From Kiritimatiellia bacterium (lineage in GTDB: Bacteria > Verrucomicrobiota > Kiritimatiellia > RFP12 > UBA1067), in NCBI GenBank assembly GCA_016296065.1, contig JAEDKA010000037.1, forward strand, positions 1-36,548: a stretch of DNA of 36,548 nt. Reading direction: 5' to 3'. Below, one piece after another: positions 8,313 through 17,261 of the stretch. The notes beneath the pieces were generated by a model. That model made no database searches, was not told the DNA's origin, and worked only from the letters and a program-made list of their open reading frames with translations. Positions within the stretch are counted from its first letter, which is position 1; the number at the start of each line of letters is the position of its first letter. The translations under genes and the position numbers were made by a program.

Positions 8313-8321
8313 ATTATACCA
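8313..8321 (-). promoter_or_regulatory. Extended -10 promoter of the moxR-uxuA-rhaT operon
   Basis: Reads TGGTATAAT on the minus strand, with TTT just upstream. It lies 49 bp before the FHA-MoxR ATG, leaving a leader of about 43 nt. No convincing -35 is visible, as expected for extended -10 promoters. Confidence 0.7.
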
Positions 8322-8359
8322 AATCGCGCCGAAACGAGAAAGCCCGGCCAGCCGCAGGT

Positions 8360-9583
8360 CTACTTCGTCGACTTGTCCACGACGGCGCAGATGCAGCAGT
8401 CGCTCCAGACGTTCTCCGCCGTCTCGATCATGTCGATGATCGTGTATATCGGGAGAATCACGCCGAGGATCATGAGATTGCCGCCGACGCCAGCCATGAG
8501 CGAGAGCGTTAGGAAGTAGCATCCCATCGGGACGCCCGCGTTGCCGATGGCGCAGAGCGTCGCGATGACGCACCACGTGAGCATCACGGGGAGCGTGAGG
8601 ACGATGCCGCACTCGGGCGAGTTGCGGATCACGAAGAGCGATGTCACCAAAATGAACGCCGCGCATCCATTCATGTTGATCGTGCAGCAGAGCGGAAGTA
8701 TGAAGCGCGCTATCCACGGCTTCGCCTTCATGTTGTTCTCTGCCGTCGCAACCGTGACGGGGAGCGTCGCGGCGGAGGACTTCGTGAAGAGCGCCATCAG
8801 GAGCGCCGGCGTCATCTGCCGCATCACCTTGTAGCCGTTGACGCCGCGAAGGTAGCAGAAGAGCGGAAGAATGACGAAGAACTGGATGACGTTGCCTCCG
8901 ATCACGACGAGGACGTACTTGCCGATAGAGCCGACGACGACACCTGCGGACATCTGGGCGGCGAGCTGCGAGGCAAACGCGACGATGCCGACGGGAAGCG
9001 CCCAGATAAGGCCCTTGATAAGACCGAAGAAGACCTCCTGCAGACCCGAAAGCGCCTTGTGCAGCGTCTTCACGTTCTCGCTCTTCTTGCCGAGGACGGC
9101 GATCGCGATGCCGATTCCGGCCGAGATAAGGACGATCGCGAGGACGTTTCCGCTGAGGAACGGATTCACCAGGTTGTTTGGTATCGCGTTGAGGATGTGT
9201 CCGTACACCGTCTCCGGCGCGCGCTGGATCTGCGCCATCGCGTCCGCGTTCTCCGCGACCGCCTGGACCACTCCCTGGTCGATTGTGCCGGGATCGACGA
9301 GGATGAAGAGCCCGAGTCCGACTAGCGCCGCGACGAACGAGGTCAGCACGGTGCATGCGAACGTCTTCGCGAACACCCTGCCCATCGCGTTGCCTTCGCC
9401 AAGCGACGCCATCGCCGTCAGGATCGCGAGCGCGACCGTCGGCACGGCGACGAACTGGAACGCGCGCGTGTAGGCGGACGCGACGAAGTCCATGAAGTCA
9501 TTGAGCGGCGCGATGCCGAGAGTGCCGAGAACAGCGCCTACCACGAGCGCGAAAGTCCAGATTATTGCCTGCCTGAATTTCAT
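8360..9583 (-). CDS. DAACS-family dicarboxylate/amino acid:cation symporter
   Basis: This 407-aa integral membrane protein matches the GltP/DctA/SstT family. It has the serine-rich hairpin KSSAATLPVT, the TM7 substrate/sodium motif as TINMNGCA (usually NMDGTA), and a second hairpin region GNAGVPMG. About eight TM segments plus re-entrant loops are apparent. The family imports dicarboxylates or acidic/neutral amino acids with Na+ or H+. The change from NMDGT to NMNGC alters a substrate-contacting position, so the ligand is uncertain. It follows the GH78 gene by 24 bp and is probably cotranscribed. No clear terminator follows. Confidence 0.88.
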   Translation of the reverse strand: MKFRQAIIWTFALVVGAVLGTLGIAPLNDFMDFVASAYTRAFQFVAVPTVALAILTAMASLGEGNAMGRVFAKTFACTVLTSFVAALVGLGLFILVDPGTIDQGVVQAVAENADAMAQIQRAPETVYGHILNAIPNNLVNPFLSGNVLAIVLISAGIGIAIAVLGKKSENVKTLHKALSGLQEVFFGLIKGLIWALPVGIVAFASQLAAQMSAGVVVGSIGKYVLVVIGGNVIQFFVILPLFCYLRGVNGYKVMRQMTPALLMALFTKSSAATLPVTVATAENNMKAKPWIARFILPLCCTINMNGCAAFILVTSLFVIRNSPECGIVLTLPVMLTWCVIATLCAIGNAGVPMGCYFLTLSLMAGVGGNLMILGVILPIYTIIDMIETAENVWSDCCICAVVDKSTK

Positions 9584-9607
9584 TTCCGTCTTTTCCTGTT
9601 TGCCTGA

Positions 9608-12600
9608 TTAGATTTCGTTAACACCCGTCTTCAGCTCGACTGTGCGCCCTCCGAACTCGAACGTCCCGGGGACGGGTGTGCGGACGGTTCCGGACGCCTT
9701 GTCTCCCTCAAACGAGAGGTCGACCTCGATCCACCCCTTCGGATGCGGATGCGTCGCCTTGAGCGACTTGAGTCCGCCCGGGCAAGGAGCGACGCGCACC
9801 TTCGCGAAGAACGGCGCGGCGGAGCGGATTCCGGCGAGGCCCGTCTGCATGAACCAGATCGGATGCGAGCCCCACGCATGGCAGTCGCTCCTGGACTCTC
9901 CGTTCGCGCCGACGTCCGGCGCCTCCTGGGTCGTGGCGAGGCCCTTCTTCACATAATCGCGCCAGAGGTCGAGGCGCTTGAGGAAGATGTCGCCGCGCCC
10001 GAACTTGAAGTACGTCTCGAAGAGATAGTACGAGAAGTACACCGTACAGCGCTTGAGGTCATCATCCTCGATCAAGTGGCCGAACACCGCCTCAGCCTTG
10101 TCCGCCGGCAGGACGTCGCCAAGGAGCGCCAGCGCCTGCGAGTGCTCCGAGAAATCCTTCCTTGCGGGCGTGTCCGCGAACAGGCCGCGCTTCTCGTCCC
10201 AGAACTTCTCGACGATCTTCTTCTTCAGCTTCTCGGACTTCGCCTCCCAGTACTTGGCCTGCAGCTCGTTGCCGAGGGCGCGCTCGGTCACCGCGGCAGA
10301 GCGCATCGCGAGGTTCCAGTAGAGGTTCAGCTCGGCGTTGACGCCATCGCCGGCGCGGCATCCCGGCGCGGTGCCGTCTCCGTCCCAGCCAACCGTCCAG
10401 TCCATGAAGTTCCATCCGGGGAGGTTCTCGAGCAGTCCGTCCGAGTTCTCGTAGTACTCCATCCCGGCCATCGACTTGCGCATCCCGGGTATCCTCGCGC
10501 GCAGCCATTCGCGGTCCGTGTGGTACATCGCGTAGTCTCCGTACATGAGCAGGTAGCACAGCGTGTAGCTCGCGCCTTCCTGGAGTCCGCGCGTCGGCCA
10601 GTTGAACGGACACTGCCCGTCGTCCCGCGTGCCGAGGTCGTACAGCTCGATCGCGCGCTTGATGATGCGGTCGTCGCGCGACATCGCGGAGAGGACGTTG
10701 AGCTGGACGCGCGTGTCGCCAGGATACATCTGCTGCTCGTAGAACGGACAGTCGAAGAGCATCTCGTGGCAGCACATCTGCATCGCGCGAGCGGAGATGC
10801 GGCGGATGCCGCCGAGCGACGCGTCGTCGGCGGACTCGAACACGCTCTCCAGCTCGAGGGGATAGCGGGAGTCGATGAAAGAGATGGAGTCGACGGTCAG
10901 CGGCTCCTCGGCCGTCTCGACGTCGATGCGGCACCACTTGCCGCAGCGGAACCAGGGCGACGAGAAGACCGCGCCCTTGCGCCCGTCGCTCACGAACGTG
11001 TCGCCAAAGGCCGGCAGGTAGCGTCCGACGATCATTCCGCGCGAGCCGGGCTCGCCGGTCTTCAGGTGGTTGTCGGCGCGCTTCGCCGCCTCGCCGAAGC
11101 GGACCGCGAACTTCGCGCCCTTTCCGCCCGAGAGAACGACCTCGGGGTAGACGCAGTAGTAGTCGTCGAGATCCCACGCGATCTGCATCTTCGTGTTGGC
11201 AGGGATTGTGAAAGGCTTCGTCACGTCGATCGTCTCGCGCGCCTCCTCTTCCGTGAAGACGTGGCGGTCCTTGAACTCGACGCCCTTCGCGACGGCCTTG
11301 ACGCGTCCGGGGAGAACGCGCGTTTCCGTCTGGTCGGGAAGCTGCGTCGGGAACAGCATCCATCCGTTCGTGCGTCCGCCCCAGTTCTTCACCGTGGGGG
11401 CGCCAGCCGGACCGCGGACGACCTCCGCCGCTTTCCATTCCGAGGGCTCGCCAGAGTACGGGCCAGTCCCTACGATCTCGAACTGCGAGCCGGTCCCCCA
11501 CGTTCCGGCGTCCTTGTCCTTGCCGATCGGCTTGATTCCAGGCAGTAGCCCCGCCTGCCAGTCGACCTTGCCCGTAGTCAGCTTCGCGTCATACGCGCCG
11601 GATGCCTTGAAGACGAATCCTCCGCGGTGGGAGAGCTGGGCGAGCGGACCGAAGTCGCCGATGCGCCAGACCACCGCCTCTACGACGTGCCTTCCCGGCT
11701 CGAGGTCCGCGACATAAGTCTGGTACTGCCAGTTCTCCGTGGTCGCGCGGTTCGGTCCGCGCGCGACGAACTTTCCATCGACAGTGAGATAGAACCTCTC
11801 GTCTCCGGACACGTCGAACACCAGCGTACCGTCGCCCGGAGCAACGTCGAACTCCCTGCGGAACTTCACGAACGCGACGTCACCCTCAACCGAGAGTCCC
11901 TTGCGGTCTCCCTCCCAGAAGTCGACCTTGCCCTCGCTGCGGCCAGCATCGCCAGGAAGCCATATCCACGACGCCTCGTCGATAGGCTGGCAGCGGACGA
12001 CGTTCGTGCTGCCGCGCGTGACTCGCGCGTCGCGGAAGGCGCGGCGGATGCGCCGCGTCCCCTCGATGGCGTCCATCACCGCGGACTTGATCTCCTCGGC
12101 GCGCGCGGCGTCCATCCAAGACGGACGGTAGGCGCACTTCCTGACGTCGACGCCAAAGAGCTTCGCGGCGAACGCGAGGCCCTGGAGGTACTCGCCGTCG
12201 CGGTTGAAGTGGAAATCCGGCTTCGTGAAGAGCGAATTGCGGTCCGGAACGAACTCCGCCGCCGTCCCGACGGGGATCACGTCGAAGCCGTACTTTCCGG
12301 CAAACGCGGCATATGCGTCGCGCAGACGCGCGTACATCTCGACCTGGTCGAAGCCGAAGTTCTTCAGCCGCTTGTCCCATGGCGGATAGCTCCACGTCTC
12401 CTGGACGACGATCTTCGCCTGCGGCGCGAGCTCGCGGACCTTCGCTATAAGGCTGCCGCCGAACGGCTCAAAGGTATCAGGCTGCCAGCTGAAGTGGCTC
12501 GCCTGCTGGAGCGTCACGACGTCCCACTTGTCGAGGACAAGGGCGTCTGGGATGTTGGCCTTGCCCTTCTCGACTACCTTCTTACCGTCCGTCGTGCGGT

Positions 12601-12871
12601 CGAAGCGGTATGGACGGAACTCGGCGTTCGTCGCCGCGACGACGTTCTGCCAGTGGCGCTCCAGCGAGCATCCGCCGATGTACAGCGAGGCGAGGTCGAG
12701 CCTGCGGCCCATGGACTCCGCCACCTGCGGCATCTGCTTCAGCGCGCAAATCGAGAAACTGTTCCCGATCATGAGCACCTTGAGCGGCTTTTCCGACTGC
12801 ACCTCACCCTGCGCCGCATATCCGAGCGACGCCGCGGCAAGCGCCGCGAACAGCAACATAGATTTCTTCAT
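9608..12871 (-). CDS. SGNH esterase-GH78 alpha-L-rhamnosidase fusion, secreted
   Basis: This 1087-aa protein has a signal peptide (about 1-20). An N-terminal SGNH/DUF4886-like hydrolase domain follows (about 30-275: IGNSFS with Ser38, YIGGCSL, and a C-terminal PDFHFN for the Asp-His pair). A GH78 alpha-L-rhamnosidase then follows: a beta-sandwich region near 300-420, then a C-terminal (alpha/alpha)6 barrel with FDCPFYEQQMYPGDTR, MDWTVGWDGDG, HAWGSHPIWF and the usual C-terminal beta domain. GH78 enzymes release terminal L-rhamnose. The esterase may remove acetyl or other acyl groups from the same substrate. No Shine-Dalgarno sequence precedes the ATG, and a -10 ends 7 nt upstream, suggesting a leaderless mRNA. 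Confidence 0.9.
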   Translation of the reverse strand: MKKSMLLFAALAAASLGYAAQGEVQSEKPLKVLMIGNSFSICALKQMPQVAESMGRRLDLASLYIGGCSLERHWQNVVAATNAEFRPYRFDRTTDGKKVVEKGKANIPDALVLDKWDVVTLQQASHFSWQPDTFEPFGGSLIAKVRELAPQAKIVVQETWSYPPWDKRLKNFGFDQVEMYARLRDAYAAFAGKYGFDVIPVGTAAEFVPDRNSLFTKPDFHFNRDGEYLQGLAFAAKLFGVDVRKCAYRPSWMDAARAEEIKSAVMDAIEGTRRIRRAFRDARVTRGSTNVVRCQPIDEASWIWLPGDAGRSEGKVDFWEGDRKGLSVEGDVAFVKFRREFDVAPGDGTLVFDVSGDERFYLTVDGKFVARGPNRATTENWQYQTYVADLEPGRHVVEAVVWRIGDFGPLAQLSHRGGFVFKASGAYDAKLTTGKVDWQAGLLPGIKPIGKDKDAGTWGTGSQFEIVGTGPYSGEPSEWKAAEVVRGPAGAPTVKNWGGRTNGWMLFPTQLPDQTETRVLPGRVKAVAKGVEFKDRHVFTEEEARETIDVTKPFTIPANTKMQIAWDLDDYYCVYPEVVLSGGKGAKFAVRFGEAAKRADNHLKTGEPGSRGMIVGRYLPAFGDTFVSDGRKGAVFSSPWFRCGKWCRIDVETAEEPLTVDSISFIDSRYPLELESVFESADDASLGGIRRISARAMQMCCHEMLFDCPFYEQQMYPGDTRVQLNVLSAMSRDDRIIKRAIELYDLGTRDDGQCPFNWPTRGLQEGASYTLCYLLMYGDYAMYHTDREWLRARIPGMRKSMAGMEYYENSDGLLENLPGWNFMDWTVGWDGDGTAPGCRAGDGVNAELNLYWNLAMRSAAVTERALGNELQAKYWEAKSEKLKKKIVEKFWDEKRGLFADTPARKDFSEHSQALALLGDVLPADKAEAVFGHLIEDDDLKRCTVYFSYYLFETYFKFGRGDIFLKRLDLWRDYVKKGLATTQEAPDVGANGESRSDCHAWGSHPIWFMQTGLAGIRSAAPFFAKVRVAPCPGGLKSLKATHPHPKGWIEVDLSFEGDKASGTVRTPVPGTFEFGGRTVELKTGVNEI

Positions 12872-12878
12872 GTGCGTG

Positions 12879-12887
12879 ATTATACCA
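12879..12887 (-). promoter_or_regulatory. Extended -10 of the GH78 gene; probably leaderless
   Basis: TGGTATAAT on the minus strand is followed by CACGCAC and then ATG. With initiation about 7 nt after the -10, the transcript would start at or next to the A of the start codon. No ribosome site is possible in the 7-nt gap. Confidence 0.65.
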
Positions 12888-12895
12888 TAAATTTA

Positions 12896-12924
12896 CCTTC
12901 CGCGGGGCAGAACACCACGGAAGG
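12896..12924 (-). terminator. Hairpin after polA, possible terminator
   Basis: The minus strand has CCTTCCG pairing with CGGAAGG around a 15-nt loop, 3 bp after the polA stop, followed by TAAATTTA. The stem is short and the T-run weak. It is the only terminator candidate before the GH78 promoter. Confidence 0.4.
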
Positions 12925-12927
12925 CGG

Positions 12928-15669
12928 TCAGTGCGCCTCGAGCCAGTTATCGCCCACGCCTATGCCGACTTCGAGCGGAACGCCGAAGTCGAGAGCCGTC
13001 GTCATCTCGCGCGTCACGATCTCCTTCACCCTCTCCACCTCCTCGCGCGGCACGTCGAAGACGAGTTCGTCGTGTATCTGGAGGACCATCTTCGTGCGCA
13101 GCCCCTCGGCCTTGAGCGCGCGGTCGACCCTGACCATCGCGACCTTGATGAGGTCCGCGGCGGAGCCCTGTATCGGCGTGTTCATCGCGTCGCGCTCCGC
13201 CGCCTGGCGGGCCGTCGCGTTGCGGGAGTTGATGTCCCGCAGCGTGCGCCGCCTGCCGAGCACAGTCTCCGCATAGCCCTTCTCGCGGGCCTTCGCGACG
13301 GACGACTCCATGTAGTCCCGCACCTTCGGATACAGCTTGAAGTACGCCTCGATGAGGTCCGCCGCCTCCTTGCGCGGAACCTTCAGCCGCTGGGAGAGTC
13401 CGAACGCCGAGATTCCGTAGATGATGCCGAAGTTGACCATCTTGCACTTCGCGCGCTGCTCGGGCGTCACGAACGCGGGCATCACGTCGTAGACGCGGCT
13501 CGCCGTGTCGCGGTGGATGTCCTCCCCGCGGCGGAACGCCTCGAGCATCGCCGCGTCGCCGGACATCGCAGCCATGAGCCGAAGCTCGATCTGCGAGTAG
13601 TCGGCGGAGATGAGAACGTGCTTCGCGTCGCGCGCCACGAACGCCTTGCGGATGAGCTTGCCGCGCTCGGTGCGGATCGGGATGTTCTGCAGGTTCGGGT
13701 CGGACGAGCTCAGGCGCCCCGTCTCGGTGAACGCCTGCGCGTAGGTCGTGTGGACGCGTCCGTTCTCGTCGATGAGCGTCGGCAGCTTGTCGACGTACGT
13801 GGACTTCAGCTTCGTGCAGGCGCGGTACTCGAGGATCAGCGGTATTATCGGATGCTCCCCCGCGAGCTTCGAAAGCGTCTTCTCGTCCGTCGAGTACTGT
13901 CCGCTCGCCGTCTTCTTCCCGCCCGCGAGGCCGAGTTTTCCGAAGAGAAGCTCGCCGAGCTGCTTCGGGCTGTCCGGGTTGAAGTCGGGTCCCGAGTGGG
14001 AAAGTATCTGCTGCGTGATGCCGAGTATCTCGCGGTCAAGTTCGCGTCCATACGCCTTCAGCGCCTCGACGTCTATCCTCACGCCCTCGCGCTCCATGTC
14101 GATGAGTATCTTGACGAGCGGCTCCTCGACGTCCGCAAGCGCATTGGGAAGCGGCGGCGCGGCGACGGGCACCTTCGGACGTAGCGCGTCCTCCAGCCGT
14201 AGCGTGACGTCGGCGTCTTCCGCAGCGTAGTCGGTGACAAGCTTCTCGTCCTTCCCCTCGAGCGTGGGCTCGGGCTTGCCGCGCTCCTGCTCGCCCGCGA
14301 CGTCCTCGAAGCGGATCATCCTGTAGCCGAGGATCTGCTCGGAGAGCTCCTTGAGTCCGTGCCGCGCGGCGGCGTCCATGCAGTAGTGCGCGAGCATCGT
14401 GTCGTGCGGGACGGACGCGAAGCCGATTCCGTAGCGGTGCAGGACGGTGCGGTCGAACTTGACGTTGTGTCCGACGAGCGTCTTCGAAGGGTCGGCGAAG
14501 AGCGGACGGAAGATGTCTACGAGTCCGGCGTCGATGTACCACGCCTTCCCGGACTCGGCGCAGAGCGAGAAGCCGAGAAGCCGGCACGTCTTCGCGTCCG
14601 TCGCGCTCATCCCCGGCTCGCGCGCGGCGGTCTCGGTGTCGAAGGCGATGCGCTCGCGCTTCATCAGCTCGGCGAAGAGCTCCTGCGCCTCCGCCTCGGT
14701 CGTGACGTGGCGGTATTCGTGGGGAACGTCCGCTATGGACGAGAGACTCGAGACGGAAGACGCGGTGCCTTCCTGCGCGCTCTTCGCCGCAGAGCCGGCG
14801 TCATCTCCGAGCAGCTCCTTCGCGAGGCGGTTGAGCTCGAACTTAGCGCACACCGCGGCAAGTTTGCCGCGGTCGATTCCGTCGAGACGGTACGCGTCCC
14901 AGTCTGGCTCGATCGGGACGTCCGTGCGGATCGTCGTGAGGAACTTCGAAATCGTCGCGTCGTCCTTTCCGTTCGCGACCTTCTCCGCGAGCTTGCCCTT
15001 GAGGGAGGCCGCGTTCGCGATGATTCCCTCGACGTCGCCGAAGCGCGAGAGGAGGTCCGCGGCCGTCTTCTCGCCGACGCCGCGGATTCCGGGGATGTTG
15101 TCGGACGCGTCGCCGGCGAGCGCGAGGTAGTCGATCATCTGGCGGGGCTCGCGCAGGTGCCAGTGCTCGCACACCTTCGCCTCGTCGTATATCTCCGCGG
15201 CGTCGCCAGCGTGCGCGGGGCGGTAAAGCTTCACGCCGGGGCGCACCAGCTGCGCGGCGTCCTTGTCGGGCGTCGCCATGTATACGTCGAAGCCCGCCGC
15301 CGCGCCCTTCACCGCGAGCGTGCCCATCACGTCGTCCGCCTCGAAGTCGTCCACGCGCACCACGGGGATCCTCAGGGCCTCGGCGAGCTCGAAGGCGTAC
15401 GGGATGGACGCCGCGAGATCCTCGGGCATCTTCTGCCGCTGCGCCTTGTAGGGCGCGTACGCGCGGTGGCGAAACGTCGGGCCGCCGGGGTCCATCCCGA
15501 GGACGGCGTGCGTCGGCTTCTCACGCTTCAGGATCGACTGGAGCCCCGAGGCGAGCCCGAGCAGCGCGGAGGTGTTGATCCCCGTCGACGTCATGCGCGG
15601 GTTGCGGAGGAAAACGAAATGCCCTTTGTAGAGAAAGGGCATCATGTCGATGATGAATAGCTTGCCCAT
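12928..15669 (-). CDS. polA: DNA polymerase I
   Basis: This 913-aa protein carries all three PolA modules. The 5' nuclease spans about 1-285 (DDFEADD 107-113, GDASDNIPGIRGVGEKTA). The 3'-5' exonuclease spans about 320-500 and keeps its catalytic residues (FDTET 343-347, HNVKFD 401-406, YAAED 481-485), so proofreading should work. The polymerase spans about 520-913 (ADYSQIELR 689-697, O-helix KMVNFGIIYGISAFG 743-757, QIHDE 864-868). It does replication-primer removal and repair synthesis. The ATG has a -10 only 10 nt upstream and no Shine-Dalgarno sequence, implying an ultra-short leader. Confidence 0.97.
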   Translation of the reverse strand: MGKLFIIDMMPFLYKGHFVFLRNPRMTSTGINTSALLGLASGLQSILKREKPTHAVLGMDPGGPTFRHRAYAPYKAQRQKMPEDLAASIPYAFELAEALRIPVVRVDDFEADDVMGTLAVKGAAAGFDVYMATPDKDAAQLVRPGVKLYRPAHAGDAAEIYDEAKVCEHWHLREPRQMIDYLALAGDASDNIPGIRGVGEKTAADLLSRFGDVEGIIANAASLKGKLAEKVANGKDDATISKFLTTIRTDVPIEPDWDAYRLDGIDRGKLAAVCAKFELNRLAKELLGDDAGSAAKSAQEGTASSVSSLSSIADVPHEYRHVTTEAEAQELFAELMKRERIAFDTETAAREPGMSATDAKTCRLLGFSLCAESGKAWYIDAGLVDIFRPLFADPSKTLVGHNVKFDRTVLHRYGIGFASVPHDTMLAHYCMDAAARHGLKELSEQILGYRMIRFEDVAGEQERGKPEPTLEGKDEKLVTDYAAEDADVTLRLEDALRPKVPVAAPPLPNALADVEEPLVKILIDMEREGVRIDVEALKAYGRELDREILGITQQILSHSGPDFNPDSPKQLGELLFGKLGLAGGKKTASGQYSTDEKTLSKLAGEHPIIPLILEYRACTKLKSTYVDKLPTLIDENGRVHTTYAQAFTETGRLSSSDPNLQNIPIRTERGKLIRKAFVARDAKHVLISADYSQIELRLMAAMSGDAAMLEAFRRGEDIHRDTASRVYDVMPAFVTPEQRAKCKMVNFGIIYGISAFGLSQRLKVPRKEAADLIEAYFKLYPKVRDYMESSVAKAREKGYAETVLGRRRTLRDINSRNATARQAAERDAMNTPIQGSAADLIKVAMVRVDRALKAEGLRTKMVLQIHDELVFDVPREEVERVKEIVTREMTTALDFGVPLEVGIGVGDNWLEAH

Positions 15670-15679
15670 ACAGGGCTAT

Positions 15680-15688
15680 AGTATAGCA
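15680..15688 (-). promoter_or_regulatory. Extended -10 promoter of polA
   Basis: TGCTATACT on the minus strand, 10 nt before the polA ATG. The expected start point leaves a leader of only 3-4 nt. A T-rich run just upstream may end the preceding epimerase transcript. Confidence 0.6.
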
Positions 15689-15704
15689 AAAATCCGCCGG
15701 TCGG

Positions 15705-16748
15705 TCAGAAGAACCACTTGGCGCAGGCGAGGAGGCCCTGCTTCCAGGGGACTCGGTGCGAGACGCCGGACTTGCCCTTGAACTCGTCGAGGTGCGCGAC
15801 ATACCAGTCGTAGTTCCTCACGAGCGCCTGCTTGTTGGAGTACTGCGGCCTGTAGTCGAGTATCTTCTCCGCCTTCTCGATGGAGACGAACGAGTCGGTG
15901 GAGGCCGTCTCGTAGACCCACGGATAGAGCGGCGAGAGGTGGAGCTTCTCGAGGATGCGCAGGATGAAGATGAGGGGCTTCACCGGCATGCCGCGGATCT
16001 TTTTGCCGTGGCCCGCGCGGTCGAGCACCGCCTGGTAGTCCTCCTTCATCGTCGTGAACTCCTTCGCGCCGATGTTGAACTCGGTCGCGACCTTGTCCTT
16101 CGGATACGTCATCGCGTTCCAGATGGCGTGGTCGAGATCGTCGACGTCCATGAGCTGGTAGCGGTTGTTGCCGCTGCCGATCATCGGGAAGCCGTGCCCC
16201 GTGTACGCCCAGTCGTAGAAAAGCGCGAAGACGCCGAGGCGCTCGGGGCCTATGAAGCTCTTCGGACGGATGATCGAGACGCAGTACCCTTCCTTGATCG
16301 CCTCGCGGCAGATGTTCTCCGCGTCGATCTTCGCGTGGCCGTAGGGCCCCACGCCGATGAGCGGATCGGTCTCGTAGATCGGATGCTTCTTCGGGACTCC
16401 GTAGACCGCAGTCGAGGAAATCTGCACCATGCGGTCGCAGCCGAACTTGCGGCACGCGGCGAGCACGTTGCGGCATCCGTCGACCTCGGTCGTGTAGATG
16501 TCGTGTTCGGAATAAAGCGGAAGCGCCGCCGCGCAGTGCACGACGACGTCGCATCCCTCGACGCACTTCTCGACAGCCGCGACGTCGCGGACATCACCGA
16601 GCGTGAACTTGAGCCAGCTTTCGCCCTTCTCGGGATACTCGAAGTCGGCTATGTCAAGAACACGAATTTCCTCCACGCCCTTGGCGCGGAGGAAACGGAT
16701 GAGGTTTATGCCGAGAAAGCCCGAACCGCCTGTGACGAGGACCTTCAT
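15705..16748 (-). CDS. NAD(P)-dependent epimerase/dehydratase (extended SDR, 3beta-HSD-like)
   Basis: This 347-aa extended short-chain dehydrogenase has a nucleotide-binding TGGSGFLG at the N-terminus, the acidic VLDIADF after strand 2, catalytic ISSTAVYG, and YGHAK as the YxxxK pair. The family acts on nucleotide sugars, sterol-like or flavonoid-like substrates; the substrate here is not evident. The sequence most resembles the NAD-dependent 3beta-HSD/epimerase group. Two starts are possible: ATG 16760 overlaps the secG stop as ATGA, and ATG 16748 (chosen) has AGGA 5 nt upstream and begins the canonical MKVLVTGG. It is cotranscribed with secG. Confidence 0.82.
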   Translation of the reverse strand: MKVLVTGGSGFLGINLIRFLRAKGVEEIRVLDIADFEYPEKGESWLKFTLGDVRDVAAVEKCVEGCDVVVHCAAALPLYSEHDIYTTEVDGCRNVLAACRKFGCDRMVQISSTAVYGVPKKHPIYETDPLIGVGPYGHAKIDAENICREAIKEGYCVSIIRPKSFIGPERLGVFALFYDWAYTGHGFPMIGSGNNRYQLMDVDDLDHAIWNAMTYPKDKVATEFNIGAKEFTTMKEDYQAVLDRAGHGKKIRGMPVKPLIFILRILEKLHLSPLYPWVYETASTDSFVSIEKAEKILDYRPQYSNKQALVRNYDWYVAHLDEFKGKSGVSHRVPWKQGLLACAKWFF

Positions 16749-16756
16749 CAGAATCC

Positions 16757-17164
16757 TCACTTGGCTTCAGGAGCAGGAGCTTCGGGAGCGGGAGCCGCAG
16801 GCGCGGCAGGCGCTTCGGCGGCGGGAGCCGCGGGAAGCTCGGGGGCCTCGGGGAGCGCAGGCGCCTCGGCGGCGGGAGCGGCCTCAGCAACGGGCTCCGC
16901 CTCGCGGGCCATAAGGCTGCGGGAGTGGACCGTCGAGGTGAGACGCGCGAGAACAAGCGTATTGAGGAGGAAGATCGCGCCGAGGATGGCCGTCGTGCGG
17001 ATGAGCACGTTGCCCGCGTCAGCGCCGAGAGCGGCCTCCATCATGCCGCCGCCGATGGCACCGCCAAGCCCGCCCTCCTTCGGCTTCTGGATCATCACGA
17101 CCATGCCGAGCAGAATGCAGACGACGACTTCTACCACGTAGAGAAAACCGATGAAAATAGACAT
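16757..17164 (-). CDS. secG: Preprotein translocase subunit SecG
   Basis: This 135-aa protein has the SecG layout: TM1 (about 3-25, FLYVVEVVVCILLGMVVMIQ), a glycine-rich cytoplasmic loop (GGLGGAIGGG), and TM2 (about 55-75, TTAILGAIFLLNTLVLA). An unusually long Ala/Pro/Glu-rich tail of about 50 residues follows and is probably disordered. SecG assists SecYEA-driven export at the inner membrane. AAAGGAAA lies 5-12 nt before the ATG, and TATAAT at 17193-17198 gives a leader of about 22 nt. Confidence 0.9.
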   Translation of the reverse strand: MSIFIGFLYVVEVVVCILLGMVVMIQKPKEGGLGGAIGGGMMEAALGADAGNVLIRTTAILGAIFLLNTLVLARLTSTVHSRSLMAREAEPVAEAAPAAEAPALPEAPELPAAPAAEAPAAPAAPAPEAPAPEAK

Positions 17165-17192
17165 TTACTTTTCCTTTCGTTATTAGTTGGAT

Positions 17193-17198
17193 ATTATA
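17193..17198 (-). promoter_or_regulatory. -10 element of the secG operon
   Basis: A consensus TATAAT on the minus strand, 28 bp before the secG ATG. Unlike most other promoters here it is preceded by GC, not TGN. Confidence 0.55.
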
Positions 17199-17208
17199 GC
17201 GAATTTAT

Positions 17209-17235
17209 GCGCCGCTCGTCAATGCCCCGCGGCGC
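17209..17235 (-). terminator. Hairpin after the GH2/beta-helix operon
   Basis: GCGCCGC pairs with GCGGCGC around a 13-nt loop, 26 bp after the beta-helix stop, followed only by ATAAATT. It is a plausible but weak terminator and sits just before the secG promoter. Confidence 0.35.
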
Positions 17236-17261
17236 CTAATCTTCATATCCAGCTCCGCGGA

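Noticed and set aside
8264..8359. Terminator between the DAACS transporter and the moxR promoter
   Set aside because: GC-rich sequence is present, but I could not form a convincing stem followed by a T-run.
9743..11548. 601-codon plus-strand ORF opposite the GH78 gene
   Set aside because: It is a shadow of the GH78 coding strand and has no recognisable motifs.
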